Source: G963674665 sp963674665 (GTDB lineage Bacteria > Desulfobacterota > Desulfovibrionia > Desulfovibrionales > Desulfovibrionaceae). Taken from it: a stretch of 64,000 bases of DNA. The stretch lies in contig CAXXPL010000001.1 of assembly GCA_963674665.2 (NCBI GenBank), positions 248,001-312,000 of the forward strand, given 5' to 3'. Numbering within the stretch: position 1 is the stretch's first letter; each line of letters opens with the position of its first letter. Shown here in pieces: positions 8,974-21,018 of this stretch. The notes below the pieces were generated by a model. It worked only from the letters and a program-made list of their open reading frames with translations, ran no database searches and was not told the origin of the DNA. The translations under genes were made by a program, and so were the position numbers.

Positions 8974-9768
8974 ATGGAACCCTGCACTCTGCTCTTCGAC
9001 GTGGGCAACACAACCATCACAATCGGCCTTGCCAGGTCGGGCAGGGAAGAGATCGACGTCTTCAGTCTGCCCACCAGGGCCGGAGAGACCGGCGACTCCC
9101 TTGGCCTGGAGCTTGCGGGGCTTTGTGAACATGCCGGCGCGTCGGGCAGGGACGTGGGCGCCTGCGTCGTCTGTTCGGTGGCGCCTTTTGTGGACCCGCT
9201 GCTGCGGCACGCCTGCAGGCGCTACTTCGGGTGCGACGTGACCTTTGTGCCCCAGAAACTGCCTGTTCCGCTGGACAACCAGTACCAGCGCCCCTTCGAG
9301 GTGGGCGCGGACAGGCTGGTCACGTCCTACGCCGCCAAGGTCCTGTGCGATGCGGAGGCTGTGATAGTCATAGACTACGGCACGGCCACAACCTTTGAAT
9401 GCGTCCTGGGCAACGCCTACCTCGGGGGGCTCATCTGCCCCGGCGTGCTCTCCTCGGCCTCGGCCCTGGCCACGAAAACCGCCAAACTACCGCAAATCCG
9501 TCTGGAACTGGAGTCCCGGGACCTGCATATCGGCCGGAGTACCAGCGCGAGCCTGAACCAGGGGCTGATCTTCGGTTTTGCCTCCATGACAGAGGGGCTG
9601 TGCAAGAAGCTCAAGGCCAATCTTGTCGATCGCGGCGCCACCGGCGACATCCCCGTGGTGGCCACAGGAGGGTTCGCACCTGTCATTGCGCAGGTCTGCG
9701 ACTGCTTCGACCACATACGCCCGGAGTTGCTTCTGGAAGGGCTGCGCCACTTGTACCAGCAGGGGTGA
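8974..9768 (+). CDS. coaX: Type III pantothenate kinase
   Basis: 264 residues, the usual length for CoaX. It makes 4'-phosphopantothenate, the first step of coenzyme A synthesis, in the cytoplasm. Visible family marks are the N-terminal nucleotide-binding LLFDVGNTTITIG, the PFEVGADRL motif (catalytic Asp region), DYGTATTFE, LGGLICPG and a late VVATGGFAP. Type III enzymes are not inhibited by CoA and often replace CoaA in anaerobes. The ATG is preceded by no strong ribosome site. It stands just upstream of eno, about 215 bases away, with an AT-rich spacer. Confidence 0.95.
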   Translation: MEPCTLLFDVGNTTITIGLARSGREEIDVFSLPTRAGETGDSLGLELAGLCEHAGASGRDVGACVVCSVAPFVDPLLRHACRRYFGCDVTFVPQKLPVPLDNQYQRPFEVGADRLVTSYAAKVLCDAEAVIVIDYGTATTFECVLGNAYLGGLICPGVLSSASALATKTAKLPQIRLELESRDLHIGRSTSASLNQGLIFGFASMTEGLCKKLKANLVDRGATGDIPVVATGGFAPVIAQVCDCFDHIRPELLLEGLRHLYQQG

Positions 9769-9984
9769 TGCGCTGTACAAGAGGGCCGATACCCTTTTCA
9801 CGGAATTTGATGTAAAAAACATCGATTTGAGCTGTGTTTTTTCCATTTTTTCACTAAACATCGAATCAATGTATTGTTAATGAACTAGGCAGCAGTGCGC
9901 ATTACGATCCCCGTGGCGCCCCCCGGTAGGCGCTGCCGGAAGACCGAGGGGCGCTTGACGAACAATTATTCAAGGAGAATGACA

Positions 9985-11292
9985 ATGAGTACCATCGTTT
10001 CTGTCTGGGCCCGGGAAATTCTGGATTCGCGCGGCAATCCCACCGTGGAAGTGGAAGTGACCCTTGAATCCGGCATCATCGGCCGCGCAGCGGTTCCCTC
10101 CGGCGCCTCCACCGGCACCCGCGAGGCGCTGGAGCTGCGTGACGGCGACAAGTCCCGGTACGGGGGAAAGGGCGTGCTCAAGGCCGTGGAGCACGTTCAG
10201 GGAGAGATCGCCGAGGCCGTGGTAGGCATGAGCGCCCTGCGCCAGGTGGCTCTGGACAGCCTGCTGCTGGAGCTCGACGGCACCGAGAACAAGTCCCGCC
10301 TTGGCGCCAACGCCATGCTGGGCGTCTCCATGGCCACGGCCCGTGCCGCGGCCGAGGTTCTGGGCCTGCCCCTGTATCAGTACCTGGGCGGCGTGAACGC
10401 CAAGATCCTGCCCGTACCCATGATGAACATCATGAACGGCGGAGCCCACGCTCCCAACAACCTGGACATCCAGGAGTTCATGATCCTGCCCCTGAACGCC
10501 GGGACCTTTGCCGAGGCCCTGCGCATGGGCGCCGAGACCTTCCACACCCTTAAGTCCATCCTGGCCAAGGACAAGCACATCACCAGCGTGGGCGACGAGG
10601 GCGGCTTCGCTCCCAACCTGAAAAATCACCACGAAGCCTTCTCCTACATCATGAAGGCCATCGAAGAGGCCGGATATGTTCCGGGCCGTGATATCGTCCT
10701 GGGCATCGACGCCGCCGCTTCCGAGTTCTACAAGGACGGCAAGTACGTGCTCTCCGGCGAGAACAAGACCCTCACCCCCAGCGAGATGGTGGAGTACCTG
10801 GGCGCCTTTACCCAGGAGTTCCCCCTGGTCTCACTGGAAGACGGTCTGGCCGAAGGCGACTGGGACGGCTGGACCCAGCTCACCGACGCCTTGGGCGACG
10901 CGGTGCAGTTGGTGGGCGACGACATCTTCGTCACCAACCCCGAGATCCTGATTCGCGGCATTGACGAGGGCGTGGCCAACTCCATCCTCATCAAGCTGAA
11001 CCAGATCGGTACGGTCACCGAGACCCTGGACACCATCCAGATGGCCAAGGAGGCCGCCTACACCACGGTCATCTCCCACCGCTCCGGCGAGACCTCGGAC
11101 ACCTTCATCGCCGACCTGGCCGTGGCGGTGAACGCCGGCCAGATCAAGACCGGTTCCGCCAGCCGCAGCGACCGTCTGTCCAAGTACAACCAACTCCTGC
11201 GCATCGAAGAGGAGCTCGAGGACGACGCCATCTACTTCGGCCCCTACATGGCCGAGATGTTTGGTCTCACCGACGAGGAAGAAGGGGAATAG
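9985..11292 (+). CDS. eno: Enolase (phosphopyruvate hydratase)
   Basis: 435 residues. It interconverts 2-phosphoglycerate and phosphoenolpyruvate in glycolysis and gluconeogenesis. Motifs include AREILDSRGNPTVEVEV at the start, PSGASTGTREALELRD, GDEGGFAPN (catalytic Glu), VSLEDGLAEGDWDGW, GDDIFVTNP, ILIKLNQIGT (catalytic Lys) and SHRSGETSDTFIADLAV. The ATG at 9985 has CAAGGAGA upstream and matches the family N-terminus; the open frame continues upstream without supporting signals. Two phosphoglycerate mutase genes, the preceding step, lie elsewhere in the window. Confidence 0.98.
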   Translation: MSTIVSVWAREILDSRGNPTVEVEVTLESGIIGRAAVPSGASTGTREALELRDGDKSRYGGKGVLKAVEHVQGEIAEAVVGMSALRQVALDSLLLELDGTENKSRLGANAMLGVSMATARAAAEVLGLPLYQYLGGVNAKILPVPMMNIMNGGAHAPNNLDIQEFMILPLNAGTFAEALRMGAETFHTLKSILAKDKHITSVGDEGGFAPNLKNHHEAFSYIMKAIEEAGYVPGRDIVLGIDAAASEFYKDGKYVLSGENKTLTPSEMVEYLGAFTQEFPLVSLEDGLAEGDWDGWTQLTDALGDAVQLVGDDIFVTNPEILIRGIDEGVANSILIKLNQIGTVTETLDTIQMAKEAAYTTVISHRSGETSDTFIADLAVAVNAGQIKTGSASRSDRLSKYNQLLRIEEELEDDAIYFGPYMAEMFGLTDEEEGE

Positions 11293-11320
11293 GGCCTGCT
11301 AAGGGCTTTAAGAGTTATCC

Positions 11321-11351
11321 GGGGGGAACCCTTTGATAAAGGGTTCCCCCC
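11321..11351. terminator. Strong hairpin terminator after eno
   Basis: GGGGGGAACCCTTT and AAAGGGTTCCCCCC form a perfect 14-bp stem with a three-base loop. It lies 29 bases after the enolase stop. The rest of the 323-base gap to folD holds no gene; it becomes AT-rich toward the folD start. Confidence 0.8.
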
Positions 11352-11615
11352 GCCCCCCCTCTGAATACTCTTGACCGGCGGCACGTGCAGTAAATCCATT
11401 TTTCCCCGGAATATTCCTTGGCTCCGCCGTCGTCTTCCATTAAAGCGATCTTTTTTCACCGCAAGCAATAAAGATAGTATCAGCCCGCATTGCACTATTG
11501 AAGAATCCGGAAGGGGAGGCGCGGGGCGGACAGTCCTCTTACAAGAGCTTTTTCCCGCGTACAACGCCTGACGTGAAATCTGTCAAATATATAGAATACT
11601 TCCCAAGGAGTACCC

Positions 11616-12503
11616 ATGATTCTTATCGATGGTAAATCCACTGCCCAATCCATACGCGACGAGCTCAAGGAGAACCTGCCCGGACTCAAGGAGCGCGCGG
11701 GCCGTGCTCCCGGCTTGGCGGTCATCATCGTCGGGGAGGACCCGGCCTCGCAGGTCTACGTGCGCAACAAGGCCAGGGCCTGCGAAGAGGTGGGCATCCG
11801 CTCCGAGACCCACAGACTCGGCGCCGAGACACGGGGCAGCGCGGTGAACAACCTGATCTTCGAGCTGAACAAGCGGGAGGACGTGGACGGAATCCTGCTG
11901 CAGCTGCCCCTGCCGAAAGGGCTCGACTCCACCGCCTGCCTGGCCTGCATCACCCCGGACAAGGATGTGGACGGCTTCCACCCCGTGAACATGGGGCGGC
12001 TGGCCCTGGGGCTGCCCGGCTTCGTGCCCTGCACCCCGGCCGGTGTCATCGAATTGCTGCGGCGCTACAAGCTCTCCACTGCCGGGAAAAAGGCCGTGGT
12101 GCTGGGGCGCAGCAATATCGTGGGGCGCCCCCTGGCGCTGCTCCTGGGCATGCGCGGGGAGTACGGCGACGCCACCGTGACCCTGTGCCACACCAAAACC
12201 CCTGACGTGGCTTCCGAGACCCGGCAGGCCGACTTTCTGTTCGCAGCCGTGGGACGCCCCAAATGCGTCACCGCCGACATGGTCAAGGAAGGCGCGGTTG
12301 TCATCGACGTGGGCATCAACCGCACCGACGAGGGGCTGGTGGGGGACTGCGACTTCGAGAGCATCAGCAAGAAAGCCTCGGCCATGACACCCGTGCCCAA
12401 GGGCGTGGGCCCCATGACCATCGCACAGCTGCTGGTCAACACAGTGCATGCCTTCAAGATACACACCGGTCTTGTGGGAAATGACTGCTGCAAGATGAGC
12501 TAG
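11616..12503 (+). CDS. folD: Bifunctional methylenetetrahydrofolate dehydrogenase/cyclohydrolase
   Basis: 295 residues, full length. It oxidises 5,10-methylene-THF to methenyl-THF and hydrolyses it to 10-formyl-THF. Seen are VGEDPASQVYVRNKARAC (the Tyr and catalytic Lys of the active site), DGILLQLPLPKGL, PDKDVDGFHPVNMG, the dinucleotide-binding GRSNIVGRPLALLL and the C-terminal TPVPKGVGPMTIAQLL. The start has CAAGGAG eight bases upstream. Its TAG stop forms the first three bases of a shortened copy of the palindromic repeat family described elsewhere. Confidence 0.97.
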   Translation: MILIDGKSTAQSIRDELKENLPGLKERAGRAPGLAVIIVGEDPASQVYVRNKARACEEVGIRSETHRLGAETRGSAVNNLIFELNKREDVDGILLQLPLPKGLDSTACLACITPDKDVDGFHPVNMGRLALGLPGFVPCTPAGVIELLRRYKLSTAGKKAVVLGRSNIVGRPLALLLGMRGEYGDATVTLCHTKTPDVASETRQADFLFAAVGRPKCVTADMVKEGAVVIDVGINRTDEGLVGDCDFESISKKASAMTPVPKGVGPMTIAQLLVNTVHAFKIHTGLVGNDCCKMS

Positions 12504-12587
12504 GGAGCACTGTATAATTGCCCGCAGGCTCGGTTGCTGTGAATAATTCTACAGCGCTTCCGGACAATGTAATTGATTAGCGCTTCC
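12501..12587 (+). repeat. Palindromic repeat element, copy A (internally deleted)
   Basis: It keeps the left end (TAGGGAGCACTGTATAATTG) and the right end (AATTCTACAGCGCTTCC... GATTAGCGCTTCC) of the family but lacks about 65 bases of the centre. It starts exactly with the stop codon of folD. Full-length copies are at 16719, 35089 and 41080. Confidence 0.7.
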
Positions 12588-12668
12588 ATGAAGTAAGCCG
12601 GACCCCCCTTCCAGGAACATTTTAATCAAAGTTTTGGAAAGGGGAGCGCGAGAGGGAGAACTTTTTTC

Positions 12669-16342
<3,674 letters not shown>

Positions 16343-16343
<1 letters not shown>

Positions 16344-16528
16344 CAGGGACCTTTATGCGTCTTGATCGTGTCGCGATCATGTTCAAGCCGCGCAAGGCCC
16401 GTTTCGGTGGCTTTTCCCTGGAAAAGACGGCACAAGGCATTGGAGTTCATGCCGAATGCATGGGAGAAAAGGTGGAAAAGGCTAAGCGCGCAGAAAACCA
16501 GAAGAGCGAAGGACAGGGTTCCGTGCAA
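16343..16528 (-). CDS. Small membrane protein coupled to the hybrid kinase
   Basis: 61 residues starting at a TTG behind GAGGAG. One hydrophobic segment (LSFALLVFCALSLFHLF) is followed by a basic, polar tail. Its TGA stop overlaps the ATG of the hybrid kinase (TGATG), the classic layout for translational coupling. It could be a small regulator or membrane anchor for the kinase, or just a leader peptide that opens the kinase start. No family is recognised. The unusual start codon keeps confidence moderate. Confidence 0.45.
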
Positions 16529-16718
16529 GAGGCGCTTCTCCTCGAATAAAATCCGCTCAGCCCATGAACATGAGGCAGGCAACGGACAGTGAATTGAAAA
16601 GAACTTTAACTATGTCAAACTACTAGGTTATTTTTATCGAATGATTCGAGAATACCCAGAAAACAACGCGTTTGCAAATGCCGGAAGGTGCACCAGGAGC
16701 GGAAGTTTACGTCATTTC

Positions 16719-16875
16719 TAAGGAACCACCGCATAATTGCCCTGGGCTTTGATGCAGCGGAAAAGGTAAATCCACGTGTATTTTCGGATATACGTCGGCC
16801 TTGCCTTTTCCTTGCGCCTCGCCAGTGATCAATTCTACAGCGCTTCCAGAAAATGTGATTAATCAGCACTTTTTA
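16719..16875 (+). repeat. Palindromic repeat element, copy B (full length)
   Basis: About 157 bp. The left arm (GCATAATTGCCC... GCGGAAAAGGTAAATCC) faces the right arm (GGCCTTGCCTTTTCCTTGCG... AATTCTACAGCGC) as an imperfect inverted repeat, followed by a tail AAAATGTGATTAATCAGCAC. On the minus strand its right end reads TAAAAAGTGCTGATTAAT, and that TAA is the stop codon of the DUF1858-like gene. Confidence 0.85.
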
Positions 16876-17100
16876 TGAGTTGCTGGCGGAGGTGTTGGCC
16901 GCATATTCGAGCTTCTCCAGCATCTCCCGGAGGTCGATGCCGTATCGTGCGCATATGCTCTCCAGATCGTCGAACAGGTGTTTGCACAGCAGGCATACGC
17001 CCGCGTGTTCATCATAGGAGCGGAAGACATCCTCGGTGGCGCGGAACCGGCTCACCACATCCAGCAGGGTCATGTCCGGAGTTACAAGGGGAGAATGCAT
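16873..17100 (-). CDS. DUF1858/DUF542-like small cysteine protein
   Basis: 75 residues. The pattern TLLDVVSRFRATEDVF, then CLLCKHLFDDL, then an ARYGIDLREMLEKLEYA tail resembles the short helical domain (DUF1858, also the ScdA N-terminal domain) with a CxxC pair. These domains occur in redox or iron-sulfur repair contexts; the function here is unknown. It begins 14 bases after the kinase-fold gene of the selenium-type cluster and is the last gene of that operon. Its TAA stop lies in the end of a palindromic repeat copy. Confidence 0.7.
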   Translation of the reverse strand: MHSPLVTPDMTLLDVVSRFRATEDVFRSYDEHAGVCLLCKHLFDDLESICARYGIDLREMLEKLEYAANTSASNS

Positions 17101-17114
17101 GGGAGGCTTCCGGG

Positions 17115-17988
17115 CTATGCCTTGTCTGGGGTCTGTTGCAGCGCCTGTTCCAATGCCCGGGGCAGGTGTTCGATCATTTCGGCGATCTGGGAAGCAGGAG
17201 TGGGCTCGAGGCTCTGCCCCGCCAGACGGTTTGCCCTGGCAGCCACCAGGGCGGCGCGGGAGAGTTCCAGCCCCGCATGGGCGAGCAGGGACACCACGCC
17301 GGTGAGGGAGTCGCCCGTGCCCCCCATGGCCTCCATGGCCGGGCTGGAGGGCTTGTCCAGGCTGGCGAGGATGCCGGAGCGATCGGCCACGTAGTCCTTC
17401 CTGCCCTTGACCAGGAGCATTTGGGCGGCGTTCTCGTGGTAATAGGCCCGCTTGATGAACTCGGGCGCCTTGTCCTCCTGCTGCAGGATGAAGCCCCTGG
17501 TATAGAAGGGGTGCGGCGCCTTCTCGTCGGCCAGGAAGGCCAGTTCGCCCATGTCCGGGGTGAACAGGTCGTACTCCCCGGCTTGGCCGCTCATCTTGGC
17601 CGCGTACATGAACCCCGCGTCCGCGACGAGCCTTGGTCTGGAGGAGCGCTCCTGGATGGCGAAGAGCACGCGGTTGTGCCAGTCCACGTCGGGCTGCAGG
17701 TAGTGGAACACCAGGGTCTCGGCGTCATCCCGCCCAAGGGTCTCAACGAGATGCGCGTACAGCTTGCGGCTACCCCTGCCCATACCCGTGTCTCCCACCA
17801 GCACTGCGCGGGGCGGTTCGGCGCCCATGACCTGCGCCGCCATGATGGCGGCGGCGATGAGCGCGGGCGTGCCTCTGTTCACCGGGACAGTGCGGCCGTC
17901 CAGCGCAAGCTCTCCCCCCCTTCAGCCGGGCGGGGCAGGAGACCAGGGGAAAGGACTCCTCGGGAACGGTGCCTATGATTGCAAGCAC
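17115..17988 (-). pseudogene. Kinase-fold protein (NAD(P)HX dehydratase-like), frameshifted
   Basis: The 255-residue C-terminal part is intact and carries GDTGMGRGS, FTPDMGELAFL and the GGTGDSLTGVV anion-hole motif of the ribokinase/NAD(P)HX-dehydratase superfamily. The N-terminal part (GTG at 17988: VLAIIGTVPEESFPLV...) is in another frame. Deleting one base in the run of seven C (plus strand 17914-17920) joins them as ...RLKGG-ELALDGRTVPVNRGTPAL..., which reads smoothly. So the gene is either truly broken, restored by slippage, or misread at a homopolymer. It lies in a cluster with tusA- and yedE-type genes; its first codons overlap the DUF3343 gene. Confidence 0.75.
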
Positions 17989-18521
17989 AGGCGCTCCATT
18001 TCCGCAAAGGCCAGCTCAAGGGCATATCCGCAGAGGGTGTGGCCAAGATCACGGGGGCGCGGTGCCCGGGCCAGATGCTGGCCAACGAGGCGGGCGGCGA
18101 GGAATGGCACGTCCGGGCAGCCGCCCCCCGAAACATTCACGATGATCAACGTCTCCTTGTCCACCACGAGCTTCATGTTCGCGGCCCGGACCATCAGGTG
18201 GCTGCCGTAGTCCGTGACATTGTACAGGTCCACGGGGCGCAGCAGGGGACCTGTCACGGGGACCACGTCCAGGGGCGGGTTGTCCCTGTCCCGGAGCATG
18301 CGCACGATGTGCAGCTCCTCCATCAGGGAGAACTCGATGACCAGGTCGCAGCCCTTCTGGATCTCCGGAGGGGGGCCCATGACCTTGATCTCCCAGCCAT
18401 TGTCCTTGAGCAGCTTTTCCGCCCGAATGACCTCGCTGGTGTTCTCGAAGATCAGCAGGCCCCGCCCCGCGGCGTTGGTGCGCGGCGCCTCCCGCTTGGC
18501 GCGTTTGAACAGGCCGAACAT
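17973..18521 (-). CDS. DUF3343-containing putative Se/S carrier-like protein
   Basis: 182 residues. The N-terminal half (GLLIFENTSEVIRAEKLLKDNGWEIKVMGPPPEIQKGCDLVIEF) fits DUF3343, a small domain that travels with YedE and YedF and has been proposed to carry selenium or sulfur. The second half is a conserved extension without a family I know. It carries GGGCPDVPF, whose Cys could be functional. It sits 11 bases after tusA and overlaps the next gene by 16 bases. Confidence 0.8.
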   Translation of the reverse strand: MFGLFKRAKREAPRTNAAGRGLLIFENTSEVIRAEKLLKDNGWEIKVMGPPPEIQKGCDLVIEFSLMEELHIVRMLRDRDNPPLDVVPVTGPLLRPVDLYNVTDYGSHLMVRAANMKLVVDKETLIIVNVSGGGCPDVPFLAARLVGQHLARAPRPRDLGHTLCGYALELAFAEMERLCLQS

Positions 18522-18532
18522 GGAGCGCGCGA

Positions 18533-18751
18533 TCAGGAGCCGGTTATGGTAAGGTGATATTCACCGTCTTTTTCCACCAGATTGGTCACTTTCCAGCCCT
18601 TGGTGCCCACTGCGCGGGATACGTTCTCCTTGGAGGCTTCGGTATCCACCATGACCAGAATCTCGCCCTTGCCCAACTTGTCTATGGCGCTCAGGGTGTC
18701 CAGCACCGGTTGGGGGCATGAAAGACCGCGTGCGTCAACTGTCTCGCTCAT
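18533..18751 (-). CDS. TusA/YedF-family sulfur (selenium) carrier protein
   Basis: 72 residues from an ATG with AAGGAGA upstream. The signature DARGLSCPQPVL places the reactive Cys at residue 12. TusA proteins accept persulfide sulfur and pass it on; the YedF branch is linked to selenium by co-occurrence with YedE. The neighbours (YedE upstream, DUF3343 downstream) favour the YedF-type role, but the sequence alone does not decide between sulfur and selenium. Confidence 0.88.
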   Translation of the reverse strand: MSETVDARGLSCPQPVLDTLSAIDKLGKGEILVMVDTEASKENVSRAVGTKGWKVTNLVEKDGEYHLTITGS

Positions 18752-18794
18752 GGATTTTCTCCTTGGCAGGCAAAGAATGTTCGGATTTGTCCTG

Positions 18795-18853
18795 CGCTCC
18801 CCCTGAGGGAGCGCGAGGGGGAGAATCCTATGCAACAAGGTTTCCCCTCGCTC
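18795..18853 (-). terminator. Two competing hairpins between yedE and tusA
   Basis: GAGCGCGAGGGG pairs with CCCTCGCTC (18809-18853). The same GAGCGC also pairs with GCGCTC just before it (GCGCTCCCCCTGAGGGAGCGC written on the plus strand at 18795-18815). The two structures are mutually exclusive. Lying between yedE and tusA on the same strand, they could act as a terminator or attenuator that sets how much of the downstream genes is made. Confidence 0.5.
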
Positions 18854-18874
18854 AACGCCTTTTCACATTTTCTT

Positions 18875-19960
18875 TTACGCAGCCTTTTTGCGCATGAAGT
18901 AGCCGATGTACAGGCACACCAGCATGCCCACCACCCAGGCCGCGACGCCGTGGGGGCCCAGCCCCTTTGGGGAGCTGGCCAGTCCGAAGTTGTGGGCAAA
19001 GGCCGCACCCGTGATCATGCCCAGCACGAACACGGCGGCGTCGCCGTCGCCCTCGCCGGCCATGAACAGCTGCCTGCCGGGGCAGCCACCGGCCAGGGCA
19101 AATGCCAGCCCGGCCAGAACCATGCCCGCGAAGTTCCAGAAGTACAGGGTGTGGGCCACGGGTTGCCCCTCGATGCCCACCTTGGTCTGCCCCAGGATCA
19201 GGCTCATGACCAGGGCGGCGGCGAAAAGGGCGAACAGTCCGGAGAGCAGGTGTGTGGATTTGAAGAGAATGAGGTCGCGGAACGCGCCCATGGTGCAGAA
19301 TCGGCTGCGCTGCGCCAGGTAGCCCACCGCCAGCCCCACCAGCAGGGACAGCATCAGGGGCGCGTGCATGGCGCCGGGGCCCTTGAGGCTGTACCACAGC
19401 ACGCCGGACTGCGGTTGTTCGGCCATCTGCGGGTAGATCAGCATGAGGATCAGGAAGCCGAACATGACCAGGGGCATGAGCAGACCGGCCGCGGCGTAGG
19501 TCTTTTGCGTGCGTCCCAGGTTGTATCCGGACTTGAAGAACAGGGTGCCGATCCAGATGCCCGCGATGAGGCCGAGTACGCCGAAAATGGCGTTGAGGTC
19601 GCCGGCGGCCAGCCGGAGGATGGCCCGCCAGGGGCATCCCAGGAAAATGAGCGCGCCGATCATGGCGAACACGCCCAGGATGAAGCGGACAATGGGCGCG
19701 GACCCCAGGCGGGGGCGGAAGTCACGGTGCAATAGCGCGGCCCCCAGCGCGCCGAGCACGAATGCGATGATTTCCGGCCGCATGTACTGGACCACGCCTG
19801 CCCGGTGCAGGCCCAGGGCGCCCGCGATGTCGCGTTCGAAGCACGCCACGCAGATGCCCATGTTTCCGGGATTCCCCCAATACTGAAGCAGTGGTGCGAA
19901 AATTCCGATGAACAATCCGACGGATACGATCCCCCAGCGCGATGCGAAGAAGTTTTTCAT
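18875..19960 (-). CDS. yedE: YedE-family putative selenium transporter
   Basis: 361 residues with about ten membrane segments. It is a YeeE/YedE family protein with the cysteine motifs typical of the branch: CVACFERD near the N-terminus, GCPWRAILRL, RSRFCTMGAFRDLIL and GGCPGRQ. YeeE members import thiosulfate; the YedE branch is tied to selenium use by gene context (tusA/yedF, DUF3343), as seen here. The ATG at 19960 has GGGAGAA upstream and is preferred over an upstream TTG. First gene of the five-gene cluster. Confidence 0.85.
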   Translation of the reverse strand: MKNFFASRWGIVSVGLFIGIFAPLLQYWGNPGNMGICVACFERDIAGALGLHRAGVVQYMRPEIIAFVLGALGAALLHRDFRPRLGSAPIVRFILGVFAMIGALIFLGCPWRAILRLAAGDLNAIFGVLGLIAGIWIGTLFFKSGYNLGRTQKTYAAAGLLMPLVMFGFLILMLIYPQMAEQPQSGVLWYSLKGPGAMHAPLMLSLLVGLAVGYLAQRSRFCTMGAFRDLILFKSTHLLSGLFALFAAALVMSLILGQTKVGIEGQPVAHTLYFWNFAGMVLAGLAFALAGGCPGRQLFMAGEGDGDAAVFVLGMITGAAFAHNFGLASSPKGLGPHGVAAWVVGMLVCLYIGYFMRKKAA

Positions 19961-20208
19961 GGCCTGACTTTCTCCCTGGTTCAAAGTCCTGTGCCGAAAG
20001 CAACCTCCAACAGTACGATATGTTAGAAAAAACAGAATGAAAAAAATTTCACTACAAAAAGGTACGCAAATGAAATTCCCAGGACAAATGGATTTTTATG
20101 ATCGATTAACCAAGTACGGATCATCGTAATAGATAGAATTGAAAAAACGAGAGGATATCCAAAGCGGAAAACCTATGGATTGCCTAGAGAGGGGGGCGTT
20201 TCGTCAGG

Positions 20209-20856
20209 CTAAAGTTGTGCGTGACTGGTAACGGAATCCCGGCGGGTTCCCGGGTGCAGGGAGGCGCTGGTGAGATGGGCCGGGGCGCAGGCTCCCCTGC
20301 GAAGAGCGGTCACAAGTTCGGAACGGCTGGAGATGGGTGCGTCGAAGCGCGTGGGATACCCCCCGAGTTCCTCCAGGGTGTGGGCGTCGCTCCCTCCGGT
20401 GGCGGGCAGTTTGAAGCGGCGGTGCCACGTGGCGGCCAGGCTGTTCTCCTCCACCGTGTTTCTGCCGTTGAAGGCCTCCACACAGTGCACCAGACCCTGC
20501 TGCGCAACATCCGGGGCAGCCGGGCGCAACTTCCGGCAGGGGTGCGCCACCACCGCCGCGCCATCCGCCTCATGCACCAGACGCAGCATCTCGGTGGCGG
20601 ACATGCCCGGGGAGAGTTCTTCAAAGGGGCCAAAGATAAGGTAGTCGCCCTGGGGCGTGGCATATTCCATGCCGATGACCAGGAGCAGCCCGTCCTTTTG
20701 CACGCCTTCGCGCACGTCGTGACGCGCGTCCATGGTGTCGTGGTCGGTTATGCAGACGCCATCAAGCCCCATGCGCCGAGCAAATCCGAGAATGTCGCGC
20801 ATCTCCAGGTTGCTGCATGGAGAGATGCTTGAGTGTACATGAAGATCTATGAGCAT
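20209..20856 (-). CDS. PHP-domain phosphoesterase family protein
   Basis: 215 residues. The metal-binding PHP motifs are all present: LHVHSSISPCS at residues 5-15, CITDHDTMD, GMEYATP, VVAHPCRK and GGSDAHTLEELG. Related enzymes hydrolyse nucleotides or phosphorylated small molecules (RNase AM/YciV group, histidinol phosphatases). The substrate here is open. It is monocistronic, divergent from the apgM gene, and flanked upstream by an AT-rich spacer. Confidence 0.85.
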   Translation of the reverse strand: MLIDLHVHSSISPCSNLEMRDILGFARRMGLDGVCITDHDTMDARHDVREGVQKDGLLLVIGMEYATPQGDYLIFGPFEELSPGMSATEMLRLVHEADGAAVVAHPCRKLRPAAPDVAQQGLVHCVEAFNGRNTVEENSLAATWHRRFKLPATGGSDAHTLEELGGYPTRFDAPISSRSELVTALRRGACAPAHLTSASLHPGTRRDSVTSHAQL

Positions 20857-21018
20857 TACAGCAAAATAGCTCTACAGGCCATAAAGGGCAAATAGAAAGC
20901 ATCTATTGCTTTGCAGTCCACTTATTGACATAACTGACTACGCGTAGCAGCGAGTTTGCGCTATTCTCAGAGTATCGTGTTTCGCTGACCGGATGCATTG
21001 AAAGACAAAGAGGAAATC

